The position numbers were made by a program, and so were the translations under genes. The notes below the pieces were generated by a model. The model searched no databases, was not told the DNA's origin, and saw only the letters and a program-made list of their open reading frames with translations. From Sulfuriferula sp047300855 (GTDB lineage Bacteria; Pseudomonadota; Gammaproteobacteria; Burkholderiales; Sulfuriferulaceae), in the NCBI RefSeq assembly GCF_047300855.1, contig NZ_CP170197.1, forward strand, positions 2,728,001 through 2,792,000: a stretch of DNA of 64,000 nucleotides, written 5' to 3'. This document shows, in pieces, positions 17,736-24,531 of the stretch. Every line of letters starts with the position of its first letter. Positions within the stretch are counted from its first letter, which is position 1.

Positions 17736-19457
17736 TCACCCCGGCTGGCTGCTCAGCGTAAAGCATACCTCCCCATCCCGGTTACTCGCCAGCCGCAGCA
17801 TATAGCCAAGTTGCGCCGCTTGCTTGCCAGCCTGGTACAGGCCTATGCCCAGACCATGTTCCGAACCTACCGGGGCATCGAACAGATGCGCCGCCACTGC
17901 ATCGGGCGCCGCCTCGCCGCTATCGCATACGCTCAGCGTGACCTGTTCCGCGCATTCCAGGCGCACGCTGATGCTGACCGATTTATCTTCCTGGCGCTTG
18001 CGTAGCGCGTTGCCAAGCAGGTTGTCGAGCACGCTGTCGAACAGATCCTGCGGCAGTGAACAGCCGAGGGCGGCAGGATGCATGACGAATTCGATGTTGT
18101 CACGCGCATAGTGCTGCAGCACGCGCTCCCACCACAGGGCGGCGCCGATCAGGCTGTCATCGGCCTGCTGCGGGGCTTTTAGCTTGTCCAGGGTACCTTG
18201 CAGGCGTTGGGTCATTTGCGGCAGCTGGCGCTGCATCAGGGCTTGCAGTGCTTCGGCTTGTTCCGGGTCGCTGTTCTGCGCGGCGGCCACCAGGGTCTTC
18301 ATGGATTGCAGCAGATTCTTGACATCATGCGTGAGGCGCGCGCCGGTCTCATAAATCGCCTGGGTGTAGGCGTTGTGCTGCAATTTCTGCTCGCGCAATT
18401 TGGCCTGATAAAAATAGCCGAGCAACTGCGACAGCAGGTTGGCATGAATTTGCAGCGCAGGTGAAATCGGGCGTTGGGTGTACCAGCGGAGTTCCAGCCC
18501 GTGGTAAGTGAAGTTGAGCACATGCGCTGTCTGCGTACCAAAACTGCTGCTACTTTTGGCGGTGGCCCAGCTTCCGCCTGCCAGCCAGGGCAGATCATCG
18601 AGACTGGCCACCGCAGCGCGGATAAATGCCTCGGGGTCGTGCTGATATTCCGCCTGCCGCGCGAGGTGCTGTATCCATTGTTCGAACGGCAGCCCGACCG
18701 ATAACAGGTATCGCGATAGCAACTGGCTCAGCCCGCCAAACCCGGCGCGCGGATTCCACAGCCAGCTCAGCACCACCAGCAGCAGGGCCATGGCAATCAG
18801 CATCTCGGCCAGCGCGATCAGATAATCGGTTTGCGTCACGGCAACCACCGCAAAACTGCCCAGCACCAACACCAGCACCATCAGGAACAACATCAAGCCG
18901 TAGAACAAATCCACCACGCTGATCTGCTGCACCTGTCGTGCACCGGGACGAATCAGCACGATCGCCAGCGGCAGTGGAATCAGCCCGTAACGCACGACGA
19001 GCGCCACTGCCGAATGCAACTGATTGGTGCTGAATACGTGCGGCACGACCCAGGCCAGCAACAGGGCGAGCAGATAGGCCAACGCCAGCAGATAAACCAG
19101 GCGCTGGGGACGCGACTCGACACTGGTGGCATTGGTGCCCACCAGGCCGATCAATACCGCCACCCACAACGCCAGTACCCACCAGCTCCAGAACACCAGC
19201 AGCATCGCCGCAGCGAAAATCAGCGCAGCAAGACGCGGATCCAGCTTCTTGTCTCCACCGACCACGGGTTGCCAGAGCAGAAACAAACCGTAATGCGCAA
19301 GCAAGAAGGGGCGGGTCCAGTACGCGTCGTTACCGAACACTACAGAAAAATGCAGCATCAGCAACATCAGTCCAAGCCAGAGGTTGGGATGAATGTCGGG
19401 CAGCTGGGTGGCGAGGCGGAAGCGCGTCGGCACGGGCTTTGCGGTTTGTTCAGTCAA
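17736..19457 (-). CDS. prsK: PrsK-like membrane sensor histidine kinase
   Basis: A 573-residue sensor kinase. The N-terminal half holds about seven or eight membrane helices, and a GAF-like stretch may lie near residues 270-340. The H-box is THDVKNLLQ, the variant with HDxKN typical of PrsK/NtrY-like kinases. The HATPase has N-box DNLLGNALRKR, G1 DSGE and G2 GLGIGLYQA. It would phosphorylate a response regulator at the inner membrane; the nearest and best-matching candidate is the PrsR-like protein at 4474-5913. The start is a TTG at 19457 with no strong Shine-Dalgarno, so the exact N-terminus is uncertain. It is convergent with, and 3 nt from, the last pilin gene. Confidence 0.8.
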   Translation of the reverse strand: MTEQTAKPVPTRFRLATQLPDIHPNLWLGLMLLMLHFSVVFGNDAYWTRPFLLAHYGLFLLWQPVVGGDKKLDPRLAALIFAAAMLLVFWSWWVLALWVAVLIGLVGTNATSVESRPQRLVYLLALAYLLALLLAWVVPHVFSTNQLHSAVALVVRYGLIPLPLAIVLIRPGARQVQQISVVDLFYGLMLFLMVLVLVLGSFAVVAVTQTDYLIALAEMLIAMALLLVVLSWLWNPRAGFGGLSQLLSRYLLSVGLPFEQWIQHLARQAEYQHDPEAFIRAAVASLDDLPWLAGGSWATAKSSSSFGTQTAHVLNFTYHGLELRWYTQRPISPALQIHANLLSQLLGYFYQAKLREQKLQHNAYTQAIYETGARLTHDVKNLLQSMKTLVAAAQNSDPEQAEALQALMQRQLPQMTQRLQGTLDKLKAPQQADDSLIGAALWWERVLQHYARDNIEFVMHPAALGCSLPQDLFDSVLDNLLGNALRKRQEDKSVSISVRLECAEQVTLSVCDSGEAAPDAVAAHLFDAPVGSEHGLGIGLYQAGKQAAQLGYMLRLASNRDGEVCFTLSSQPG

Positions 19458-19504
19458 TTAGCGACACCATAATCTTGAGACCATTCATCCTGAAAACCGC
19501 AATT

Positions 19505-19620
19505 CAAGCCACAGGGCACAGTGAATATTTACGGCAACCAATTGTATGCGTGTTGGGTGACAAAACACCTCTCCCTGCGAACCCCAGCGCCTCTGTGAAC
19601 TCCGTGTTCTCTGTGGCTAA
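19505..19620. repeat. Dispersed palindromic repeat, degraded copy 2
   Basis: Left half GCCACAGGGCACAGTG near 19508 and right half CTCTGTGAACTCCGTG running into TTCTCTGTGGC near 19590-19617. It has the same arms as the copies near 6.0, 52.1 and 63.2 kb but with a longer, unrelated centre. It fills most of the 255-nt gap between the kinase start and brnA. The rest of that gap shows nothing recognisable. Confidence 0.6.
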
Positions 19621-19712
19621 CTGATTTTTTCATGTTATGCCTGATCGTTCCGGCCCCGTTCTCGCATGTCGGCAGTATCGCGGAGTGAGGCGTTCGGCTC
19701 AATGCCCACTGG

Positions 19713-20018
19713 TTATTGCGCCCTACCGGTCTTGCGAGCGACCCGTGTCGAGCGAGGGGTTATGGGTTCTGCATAAGTATCCACGTAAGTGTCGATGAGC
19801 TTCCGAATCATGCGCTGATACTGCGTGTGGTGCTTTGAAGCCTCGGACTTGAAAAAGTCGACACTTTTCTTGCTTAAAGCAATGGTGACCTTTACTCCTT
19901 CTTCGCGGAACGCCAGTTCTTCCGGCGGGGGGAGAAAATCCCGCACAACCTTGGCCTCGATAGGCTCGCTGGTATATTTAATTTTAGCGGAACTCGCTTT
20001 ACTCGTTTTCGTGCTCAT
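19713..20018 (-). CDS. brnA: BrnA-type antitoxin
   Basis: A 101-residue antitoxin, second gene of a BrnT/BrnA module. The last 60 residues (VTIALSKKSVDFFKSEASKH then YQRMIRKLIDTYVD) fit the ribbon-helix-helix DNA-binding fold of BrnA, and the N-terminal part is the charged, flexible toxin-wrapping region. The frame extends upstream to 20156, but that would run through most of brnT in another frame. The ATG at 20018 (MSTKTSK) gives a normal length and overlaps brnT by 20 nt, the usual toxin-first BrnTA arrangement. It is expected to neutralise BrnT and repress the shared promoter. Confidence 0.85.
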   Translation of the reverse strand: MSTKTSKASSAKIKYTSEPIEAKVVRDFLPPPEELAFREEGVKVTIALSKKSVDFFKSEASKHHTQYQRMIRKLIDTYVDTYAEPITPRSTRVARKTGRAQ

Positions 20019-20280
20019 AAATTGTCTTTCCCTTCCGCCAATAGCCGGCGCCAAAGATGCGAATAACGCCGCCACGATAAGTAAAACGGACCGTGAGAAT
20101 GCCCCCGTCAACCTCGCCGAAGCAAAAGTAACGCTGCTCGCTTTTGCTGTGTGCAAGGTCTTCCGCTATGACCCGGTTGTGATCGGAAAAAGCATGCTGG
20201 GCCAAAGAAAGCGATACCCCGTGTTTGCTCTGGTTTTCTGCATCCTTGTCTGCATCCCACTCAAACCGGGTCTTCTTCAT
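19999..20280 (-). CDS. brnT: BrnT-type ribonuclease toxin
   Basis: A 93-residue toxin of the BrnT family, RelE-fold ribonucleases that inhibit translation. The family landmarks are visible: FEWDADKDAENQSKHGVS near the start, SEQRYFCFG in the middle and IRIFGAGYWRKGKTIYEHE at the end, containing the conserved basic and aromatic residues of the active surface. It is first in its operon and overlaps brnA by 20 nt. A CAACATTTGTTG palindrome lies 21-32 nt upstream of its ATG and could be the BrnA operator. The protein looks intact. Confidence 0.9.
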   Translation of the reverse strand: MKKTRFEWDADKDAENQSKHGVSLSLAQHAFSDHNRVIAEDLAHSKSEQRYFCFGEVDGGILTVRFTYRGGVIRIFGAGYWRKGKTIYEHENE

Positions 20281-20300
20281 GGGTTCAGACTAGCACAAGA

Positions 20301-20312
20301 CAACATTTGTTG
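20301..20312. promoter_or_regulatory. Palindrome upstream of brnT, candidate operator
   Basis: CAACATTTGTTG, two perfect 5-nt arms around TT, 21 nt before the brnT ATG. BrnA-type antitoxins repress their own promoter by binding such short palindromes, so this is a plausible operator. Binding is inferred. Confidence 0.4.
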
Positions 20313-20383
20313 CCATATAAACGTATGGGTAAAAGGTGCGACTGGAATTAGAATCCCCCGTCCGGGTGAATGCCGGGTTGGGG

Positions 20384-20596
20384 CTATAAGTCGCGGGGAG
20401 ATAGCCCCGTATGCTTTGCGATGCGGGCCAACATCCTGGTGCCAATCTCTTCACCATCGCGAAAGGCAAACACGTAGTCGGGGAATCCGGGACGGCTAAG
20501 CGTTCTGTGAGAGCCGGACTGGCGCTTGATTTCCCAGCCGGGCCGGAACAAGGCAGAGAGAACTCGCTTTGCTCTGGCCGAAGGCCACTGGCTCAT
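20384..20596 (-). CDS. hicA: HicA-type mRNA interferase toxin
   Basis: A 70-residue toxin with the double-stranded RNA-binding-like HicA fold. The catalytic His is in the expected context GSHRTLSRPG, preceded by GWEIKRQ and followed by the basic C-terminal helix (RMLARIAKHTGLSPRDL). HicA degrades mRNA until bound by HicB. The start overlaps the stop of hicB by 4 nt (ATGA), so antitoxin is made first. The length is slightly longer than the shortest HicA proteins and no key residue is missing. A short GGGTTGGGG motif lies directly after its stop; it recurs after another minus-strand gene at 20983. Confidence 0.88.
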   Translation of the reverse strand: MSQWPSARAKRVLSALFRPGWEIKRQSGSHRTLSRPGFPDYVFAFRDGEEIGTRMLARIAKHTGLSPRDL

Positions 20597-20802
20597 GCAG
20601 CAACAGGGATGGAAATATTTATTGCGATCGCCCGGCTTTCGCCATGCTCAAGACGCTCGGCGATAACGCGAAGTGCGAGCGCCCCAGCCTTGGGCATGGC
20701 TTCCTGAGCGTTAGCACCATAAGCCAGGACACCTGGCAACTCTGGCACCTCAGCCAGCCAACGTCCGCCATCTTCCTGTTCGTGCACGATAGTGAAATTC
20801 AT
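20593..20802 (-). CDS. hicB: HicB-type antitoxin (short form)
   Basis: A 69-residue antitoxin of the short HicB class. It has the partial RNase H-like pattern: a first strand with FTIVHEQEDGGRW, then AEVPELPGVLAYG and NAQEAMPKAGALALRVIAE. No separate DNA-binding domain is seen, so any autoregulation would rely on the ternary complex. The ATG at 20802 has GGAAG at good spacing upstream. It is translationally coupled to hicA. The order antitoxin-toxin is reversed relative to many hicAB loci but common in the short-HicB group. Confidence 0.85.
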   Translation of the reverse strand: MNFTIVHEQEDGGRWLAEVPELPGVLAYGANAQEAMPKAGALALRVIAERLEHGESRAIAINISIPVAA

Positions 20803-20860
20803 GATCTTGCTTCCGGCGTTTTTTGCTCAAGGCGATATTCTAAGTCCGGGTGATCTAAAC

Positions 20861-20974
20861 CCCCAACGAATGAGCTAACCGCGCGCTACCTGCGCGCGCA
20901 CGGTTGAGCGCGCAAGGCACAATAACCGAAGGGCGTTTCACCCTATTGGATTGGACTGGAATGAGGGGTTGGGC
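20861..20974. other. Intergenic segment with GC hairpin and terminal CCCCAAC/GTTGGGC boxes
   Basis: The segment between hicB and the gene at 20983 starts with CCCCAAC and ends with GTTGGGC, near-complementary 7-mers that match the attC core-site pattern RYYYAAC/GTTRRRY with one mismatch. Inside is a hairpin made from TAACCGCGCGC and GCGCGCACGGTTGA. The arms next to the terminal boxes do not pair well, so this is not a textbook integron site. Similar GTT(GGG or ATG)C boxes lie at 20377, 21225 and 21334. Confidence 0.25.
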
Positions 20975-20982
20975 TTGGACAG

Positions 20983-21192
20983 TTAGCCACCTTCGACGGT
21001 GCCATCTTTAATCTTGTTCAATTGGATACGTGCTTGATGAAGGAGCTCATTAAGCTGGCTTACCTGGGAATATGAATTTCCGTGAGTTTCATTGGCAAGC
21101 CTTCGTCCCATCTCCTGAACCACGACAAACAGATCAGACAATTCGTCAATTGTTTCACGCCTTTCACCTTCCCTTGTTTCGTTCCCTGACAT
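20983..21192 (-). CDS. Small hypothetical protein in toxin-antitoxin patch
   Basis: A charged 69-residue protein, predicted helical, with an acidic first half (ETIDELSDLFVVVQEMGRRL) and a basic second half. I recognise no family. ATG 21192 is preferred because GGGTGG lies upstream at suitable distance; a GTG at 21201 is in frame. It lies between hicB and the XRE gene on the same strand and could be an orphan antitoxin or cassette gene, but there is no sequence evidence for either. Confidence 0.45.
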   Translation of the reverse strand: MSGNETREGERRETIDELSDLFVVVQEMGRRLANETHGNSYSQVSQLNELLHQARIQLNKIKDGTVEGG

Positions 21193-21334
21193 GGTGACCA
21201 CCCTTTCCTGAATGAGGCACAGCCGTTATGCCACAAAGAAAATTAGAAATCGGATTCGCTATTTACAAAATAGCATATGTGCATGGCGTAGCGCCCATGC
21301 ATGCCAACCGAAGCCTCTTCTCCAGCGCGTTGAG

Positions 21335-21568
21335 TTATGCGGCCACCTCAACAGAAATCTCCCAACCAGGGAAAACCAGCACTGCGGGATGGCACTTGAG
21401 GGCGCGGGCAAGAACCTTGGCGCGCTCGACACCGAGATTAACCCGGCCATTCTCAATAGCGGAAATGGCGGCTTGAGGAATGCCCGTGAGTCCGGAAAGC
21501 TGACTTTGGCTCAGTTCCTGAAGTTCGCACAGGATAGCAAACCCAGCAAACGCGCGGAATTTTGACAA
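21335..21568 (-). CDS. XRE-family helix-turn-helix regulator / orphan antitoxin
   Basis: A 77-residue protein consisting almost only of a helix-turn-helix: LSQSQLSGLTGIPQAAISAIENGR, followed by RAKVLARALKCHPAVLVFPGWE, a tail seen in HigA-type antitoxins. The start is a TTG at 21568 with GGTGG upstream; no in-frame ATG exists. No toxin gene is found next to it: the 140 nt downstream carry no RelE/HigB-like frame. A 16-nt imperfect palindrome 15 nt upstream of the start is a probable autoregulatory site. It is divergent from the prepilin gene at 21745, with which it shares the 176-nt intergenic region. Confidence 0.7.
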   Translation of the reverse strand: MSKFRAFAGFAILCELQELSQSQLSGLTGIPQAAISAIENGRVNLGVERAKVLARALKCHPAVLVFPGWEISVEVAA

Positions 21569-21582
21569 TTTTTCGCCACCCC

Positions 21583-21598
21583 TGTCGAGAACTCGGCA
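21583..21598. promoter_or_regulatory. Imperfect palindrome, candidate XRE operator
   Basis: TGTCGAGAACTCGGCA pairs in six of seven positions per arm around a central AA. It lies 15 nt upstream of the XRE start and about 90 nt upstream of the sigma-54 box of the divergent prepilin gene. The symmetry suits a dimeric helix-turn-helix protein. Binding is inferred. Confidence 0.45.
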
Positions 21599-21688
21599 AT
21601 CGCACTCATCCGCATAGAGCCGGCTTTAAAAATACAAATAAATTCACTTTAGAAACAGTGCGTTAAAAACATCATCATCGCCAAAATA

Positions 21689-21704
21689 TGGTGCGATTCT
21701 TGCA
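21689..21704 (+). promoter_or_regulatory. Sigma-54 (-24/-12) promoter of prepilin gene
   Basis: TGGTGCGATTCTTGCA matches the sigma-54 consensus TGGCACG-N4-TTGCA in length and in all critical positions: GG at -24, GC at -12, with 10 nt between them. Transcription would begin near 21715, about 30 nt before the ATG at 21745. This implies an NtrC-class activator; one is encoded at 4474-5913. No clear enhancer inverted repeat was found in the 120 nt upstream. Confidence 0.75.
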
Positions 21705-21744
21705 GAGAAATTTATCACCCATCATATAGCCGGGATAGATACCA

Positions 21745-22392
21745 ATGAAAAACATGCAAAAACAGAACGGGTTCACACTGATCGAGATCGCCATCGTTCT
21801 GGTGATCATCGGCCTTTTGCTGGGCGGCGTAATGAAAGGCCAGGAGCTGATCAATAGCGCGAAGGTAAAAAACCTCGCGGCCGATTTCAGGAACATTCCC
21901 GTGCTCATTTATGGCTATCAGGACAAATACAAGCGGCTACCGGGGGACGACAATAGTGCAAAAGCTCGTTTTGGCGCAACAACTGTCGATGGCAATGGCG
22001 ACGGAATAATTGATGGCAGCTGGAATTCTCCCGTTAGTACCGAAAACCTTGATGTCGAAAGCGTCCGCTTTTGGCAACATGTCCGGCTAGCAAATTTGTC
22101 GGCGGGGTCGACTGATTTTACTAGTATTGCTACTGCAAGCCTCCCAACCAATGCGGAAGGTGGCAGAGTAGGCATCCAAATGAGTGCCCCAATTCTCGGG
22201 ATGTCTGGAAGCTACTACATCTGTTCCCAGAACATTCCATTTAAGCTGGCTCAGCAATTGGACACCACATTAGATGACGGGAATGGCGCAACAGGTACGA
22301 TGCGCGCACAAGCGGGAAGCACCACCGATTCGGCCAAAAGCGGGGTTGCCTATGCTGATGGCAACAGTTACACGGTGTGTCTCGCTTTCTGA
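21745..22392 (+). CDS. Type IV prepilin, lone gene behind sigma-54 promoter
   Basis: A 215-residue prepilin. The leader of nine residues ends MQKQNG and is followed by FTLIEIAIVLVIIGLLLGGVMKG, with Phe1 and Glu5. The mature body begins with the helical GQELINSAKVKNLA segment and then YQDKYKRLPGDD, a hallmark of a prepilin family I know from beta- and deltaproteobacteria. Two cysteines (in YYICSQ and close to the end, TVCLAF) could form the C-terminal disulfide loop. It is monocistronic, transcribed from a sigma-54 promoter, and lies 4 kb downstream of the pilus assembly operon, separated by the kinase and toxin genes. It is a candidate major pilin. Confidence 0.85.
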   Translation: MKNMQKQNGFTLIEIAIVLVIIGLLLGGVMKGQELINSAKVKNLAADFRNIPVLIYGYQDKYKRLPGDDNSAKARFGATTVDGNGDGIIDGSWNSPVSTENLDVESVRFWQHVRLANLSAGSTDFTSIATASLPTNAEGGRVGIQMSAPILGMSGSYYICSQNIPFKLAQQLDTTLDDGNGATGTMRAQAGSTTDSAKSGVAYADGNSYTVCLAF

Positions 22393-22461
22393 GTTTGGCT
22401 CAACTCAGATAGGGCTCTGAACGGGGGCTTTTGGGTACTGGTGCCACTCCTAGCTTTCAAA

Positions 22462-24432
22462 TTACCCCTGCAACAACCTGATCTCCGCCGCCGCCAGATT
22501 CTCGGGTATCCCGCGCAGCACCAGCACATCGCCCGCCAGCACCTGCGTTTCCGGCTGCGGATCGAGGCCGCGGATATTGCGGCGGCGCACCGCGATGACT
22601 TCCACACCCAGTTTCAGTATGCCGGTTTTGGCCAGGGTTTTGCCGGCTGCTGCCGCCTGCGCGGTAATCAGCACCGACAGCAGGCGCGGCTGGGCGATTT
22701 CCGACAGCTCGGCCATTTCGTCGGTCGCACCACGGAAGAATCCGCGCAGTAGCCCATAGCGCTGCTCGCGCACGCCGCGCAGTTTTTTCAGCACGCGGGT
22801 GAGTGGCACGCCGAGCAGCAGCAGGGCATGGGAAGCCAGCATCAGCGAACCTTCCAGTACCTCCGGCACGACTTCGGCGGCGCCTGCCTGTTTCAGCGTA
22901 TTCAGGTCGGTGTCGTCCACGGTGCGTACGATCACCGGCAGGTCGGGACGGAGCTCCTGCACCACGGCAAGAATTTTCATCGCGCCCGGCAGGTTGGCGA
23001 AGGAGACCACCAGCGCACGTGCGCGATTCAGCCCGACGGCCTTGAGCACTTCGCGCCGCGCCGCATCGCCGAACACGACATTCTCACCCGCTGCGGCGGC
23101 CGCCTTGACGCGAGTGGGGTCGACGTCCAGCGCAATGTAGGGGATATTTTCGGATTCCAGCAGGCGCGCCAGACTTTGCCCGCTGCGGCCATAACCGCAA
23201 ATAATCAGGTGCGCGTCGGCTGCAAAACTTTTCACTGCGATGTCGTGCAACTCCCTGGCGCGCCCGGCCCATTCGCCGCCGCACAAACGCCCGGTGATCG
23301 TATCGGTATACTGGATAATGACGGGCGCGATCATCATCGACAGCACTACCGCAGCCAGCACGATTTGCAGCGCGGCGCCCTGAATCAGGTTCAGGCTTCC
23401 CGCCTGCGCCAGCAGCACGAACCCGAATTCGCCGCCCTGCGCGAGGCCCAGCGCGGTGCGCATGGCCACCGGCGACTCGTTGCCGAACAGGCGCCCCAGC
23501 CCCCACACCAGCGCAGCTTTGAGCAACACCAGCGCGGCCAGCACCAGCACCACCCAGCCCAGATACGCCCACACTGCGCGCAAATCCAGCAGCATGCCGA
23601 TGGTGACGAAGAACAGTCCCAGCAGCACATCGCGGAACGGCTTGATGTCGTCTTCCACCTGATAGCGAAACTCGGTTTCGGAAATCAGCATGCCCGCCAG
23701 GAATGCGCCCAGCGCCAGCGACAATCCGGCCTGGTCGGTGAGGTAGGCCAGCCCGAGGGTGATGAGCAGCACGTTGAGCATGAACAGCTCGGAGGATTTG
23801 TGACCGGCCACCATGCTGAACCAGGGGCGCATCAATTTTTGCCCGATGAACAGCAGCACGAACAACACCACGGCGGCTTTAGCGCTCGCCCAGCCCAGAT
23901 CCACCCACAGGTTTTCGCTGCCTGCCGCCAAGGTCGGCGTCAGGATCAGCAACGGCACCACGGCCAGGTCCTGAAACAGCAGCACGGCGATCATCTGGCG
24001 GCCATGCTGGGATTGCAGTTCCAGCCGCTCTGCCAGCATCTTGCTGACAATGGCGGTGGACGACATCGCCAACGCCCCGCCCAGCGCCAGTCCGGCCGCC
24101 CACGGCAACCCGGCTCCCCAGGCCACTGCCATCACCAGCAAAATGGACACCATGACCTGCGCGCCGCCAAATCCGAATACCGTGGTGCGGATGGCTTTCA
24201 GCTTGGGCAGACTGAACTCCAGGCCAATGCTGAACATCATGAACACCACGCCGAATTCGGCCAGATGGCGCGTGTCCTGGCTGTCGGGTATCCAGCTGAA
24301 GGCGTGCGGACTGACCAGGATGCCCACCAGAAGATAGCCCAGCATGGAGGGTAAACGTAATGCGCGAAACAGCGCCGAAACGATCACGGCGGCAGCGAGC
24401 AGAATCAGGACGAAGCCGAGGGTAGTATGCAT
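22462..24432 (-). CDS. CPA2-family cation:proton antiporter with RCK domains (KefB/YbaL-like)
   Basis: A 656-residue membrane protein. About twelve membrane helices fill residues 1-390 with the CPA2 Na+/H+-exchanger pattern, including the region FQDLAVVPLL and ALAMSSTAIVSKML. The cytoplasmic tail has a TrkA-N Rossmann domain (IICGYGRSGQSLARLLE then YIALDVDP) and a TrkA-C domain ending near residue 650. Such proteins export K+ or exchange cations for protons under control of bound nucleotides or thiols. The KefB versus YbaL subgroup cannot be decided by eye, and no KefF/KefG ancillary gene is adjacent. It is divergent from kdsD, and convergent with the prepilin gene across a 69-nt gap. Confidence 0.88.
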   Translation of the reverse strand: MHTTLGFVLILLAAAVIVSALFRALRLPSMLGYLLVGILVSPHAFSWIPDSQDTRHLAEFGVVFMMFSIGLEFSLPKLKAIRTTVFGFGGAQVMVSILLVMAVAWGAGLPWAAGLALGGALAMSSTAIVSKMLAERLELQSQHGRQMIAVLLFQDLAVVPLLILTPTLAAGSENLWVDLGWASAKAAVVLFVLLFIGQKLMRPWFSMVAGHKSSELFMLNVLLITLGLAYLTDQAGLSLALGAFLAGMLISETEFRYQVEDDIKPFRDVLLGLFFVTIGMLLDLRAVWAYLGWVVLVLAALVLLKAALVWGLGRLFGNESPVAMRTALGLAQGGEFGFVLLAQAGSLNLIQGAALQIVLAAVVLSMMIAPVIIQYTDTITGRLCGGEWAGRARELHDIAVKSFAADAHLIICGYGRSGQSLARLLESENIPYIALDVDPTRVKAAAAAGENVVFGDAARREVLKAVGLNRARALVVSFANLPGAMKILAVVQELRPDLPVIVRTVDDTDLNTLKQAGAAEVVPEVLEGSLMLASHALLLLGVPLTRVLKKLRGVREQRYGLLRGFFRGATDEMAELSEIAQPRLLSVLITAQAAAAGKTLAKTGILKLGVEVIAVRRRNIRGLDPQPETQVLAGDVLVLRGIPENLAAAEIRLLQG

Positions 24433-24531
24433 AGCCTCAAGATTAGGGGCTACGCGCAGCTACCGCAATAGCGGGGGCGTCTTGTATACTCCACCCGTAT
24501 CCGGAAGACAGCCAAAAATACGATAACCGCC

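Noticed and set aside
20861..20974. A proper integron attC site
   Set aside because: The terminal boxes fit but the inner arms do not pair, and no integrase is visible. It is listed only as an attC-like segment.
22828..24354. Long plus-strand open frame (508 codons) opposite the CPA2 antiporter
   Set aside because: It is rich in Gln, His and Arg with no family pattern, has no RBS, and lies fully opposite a well-supported membrane protein. It is a GC-bias shadow.
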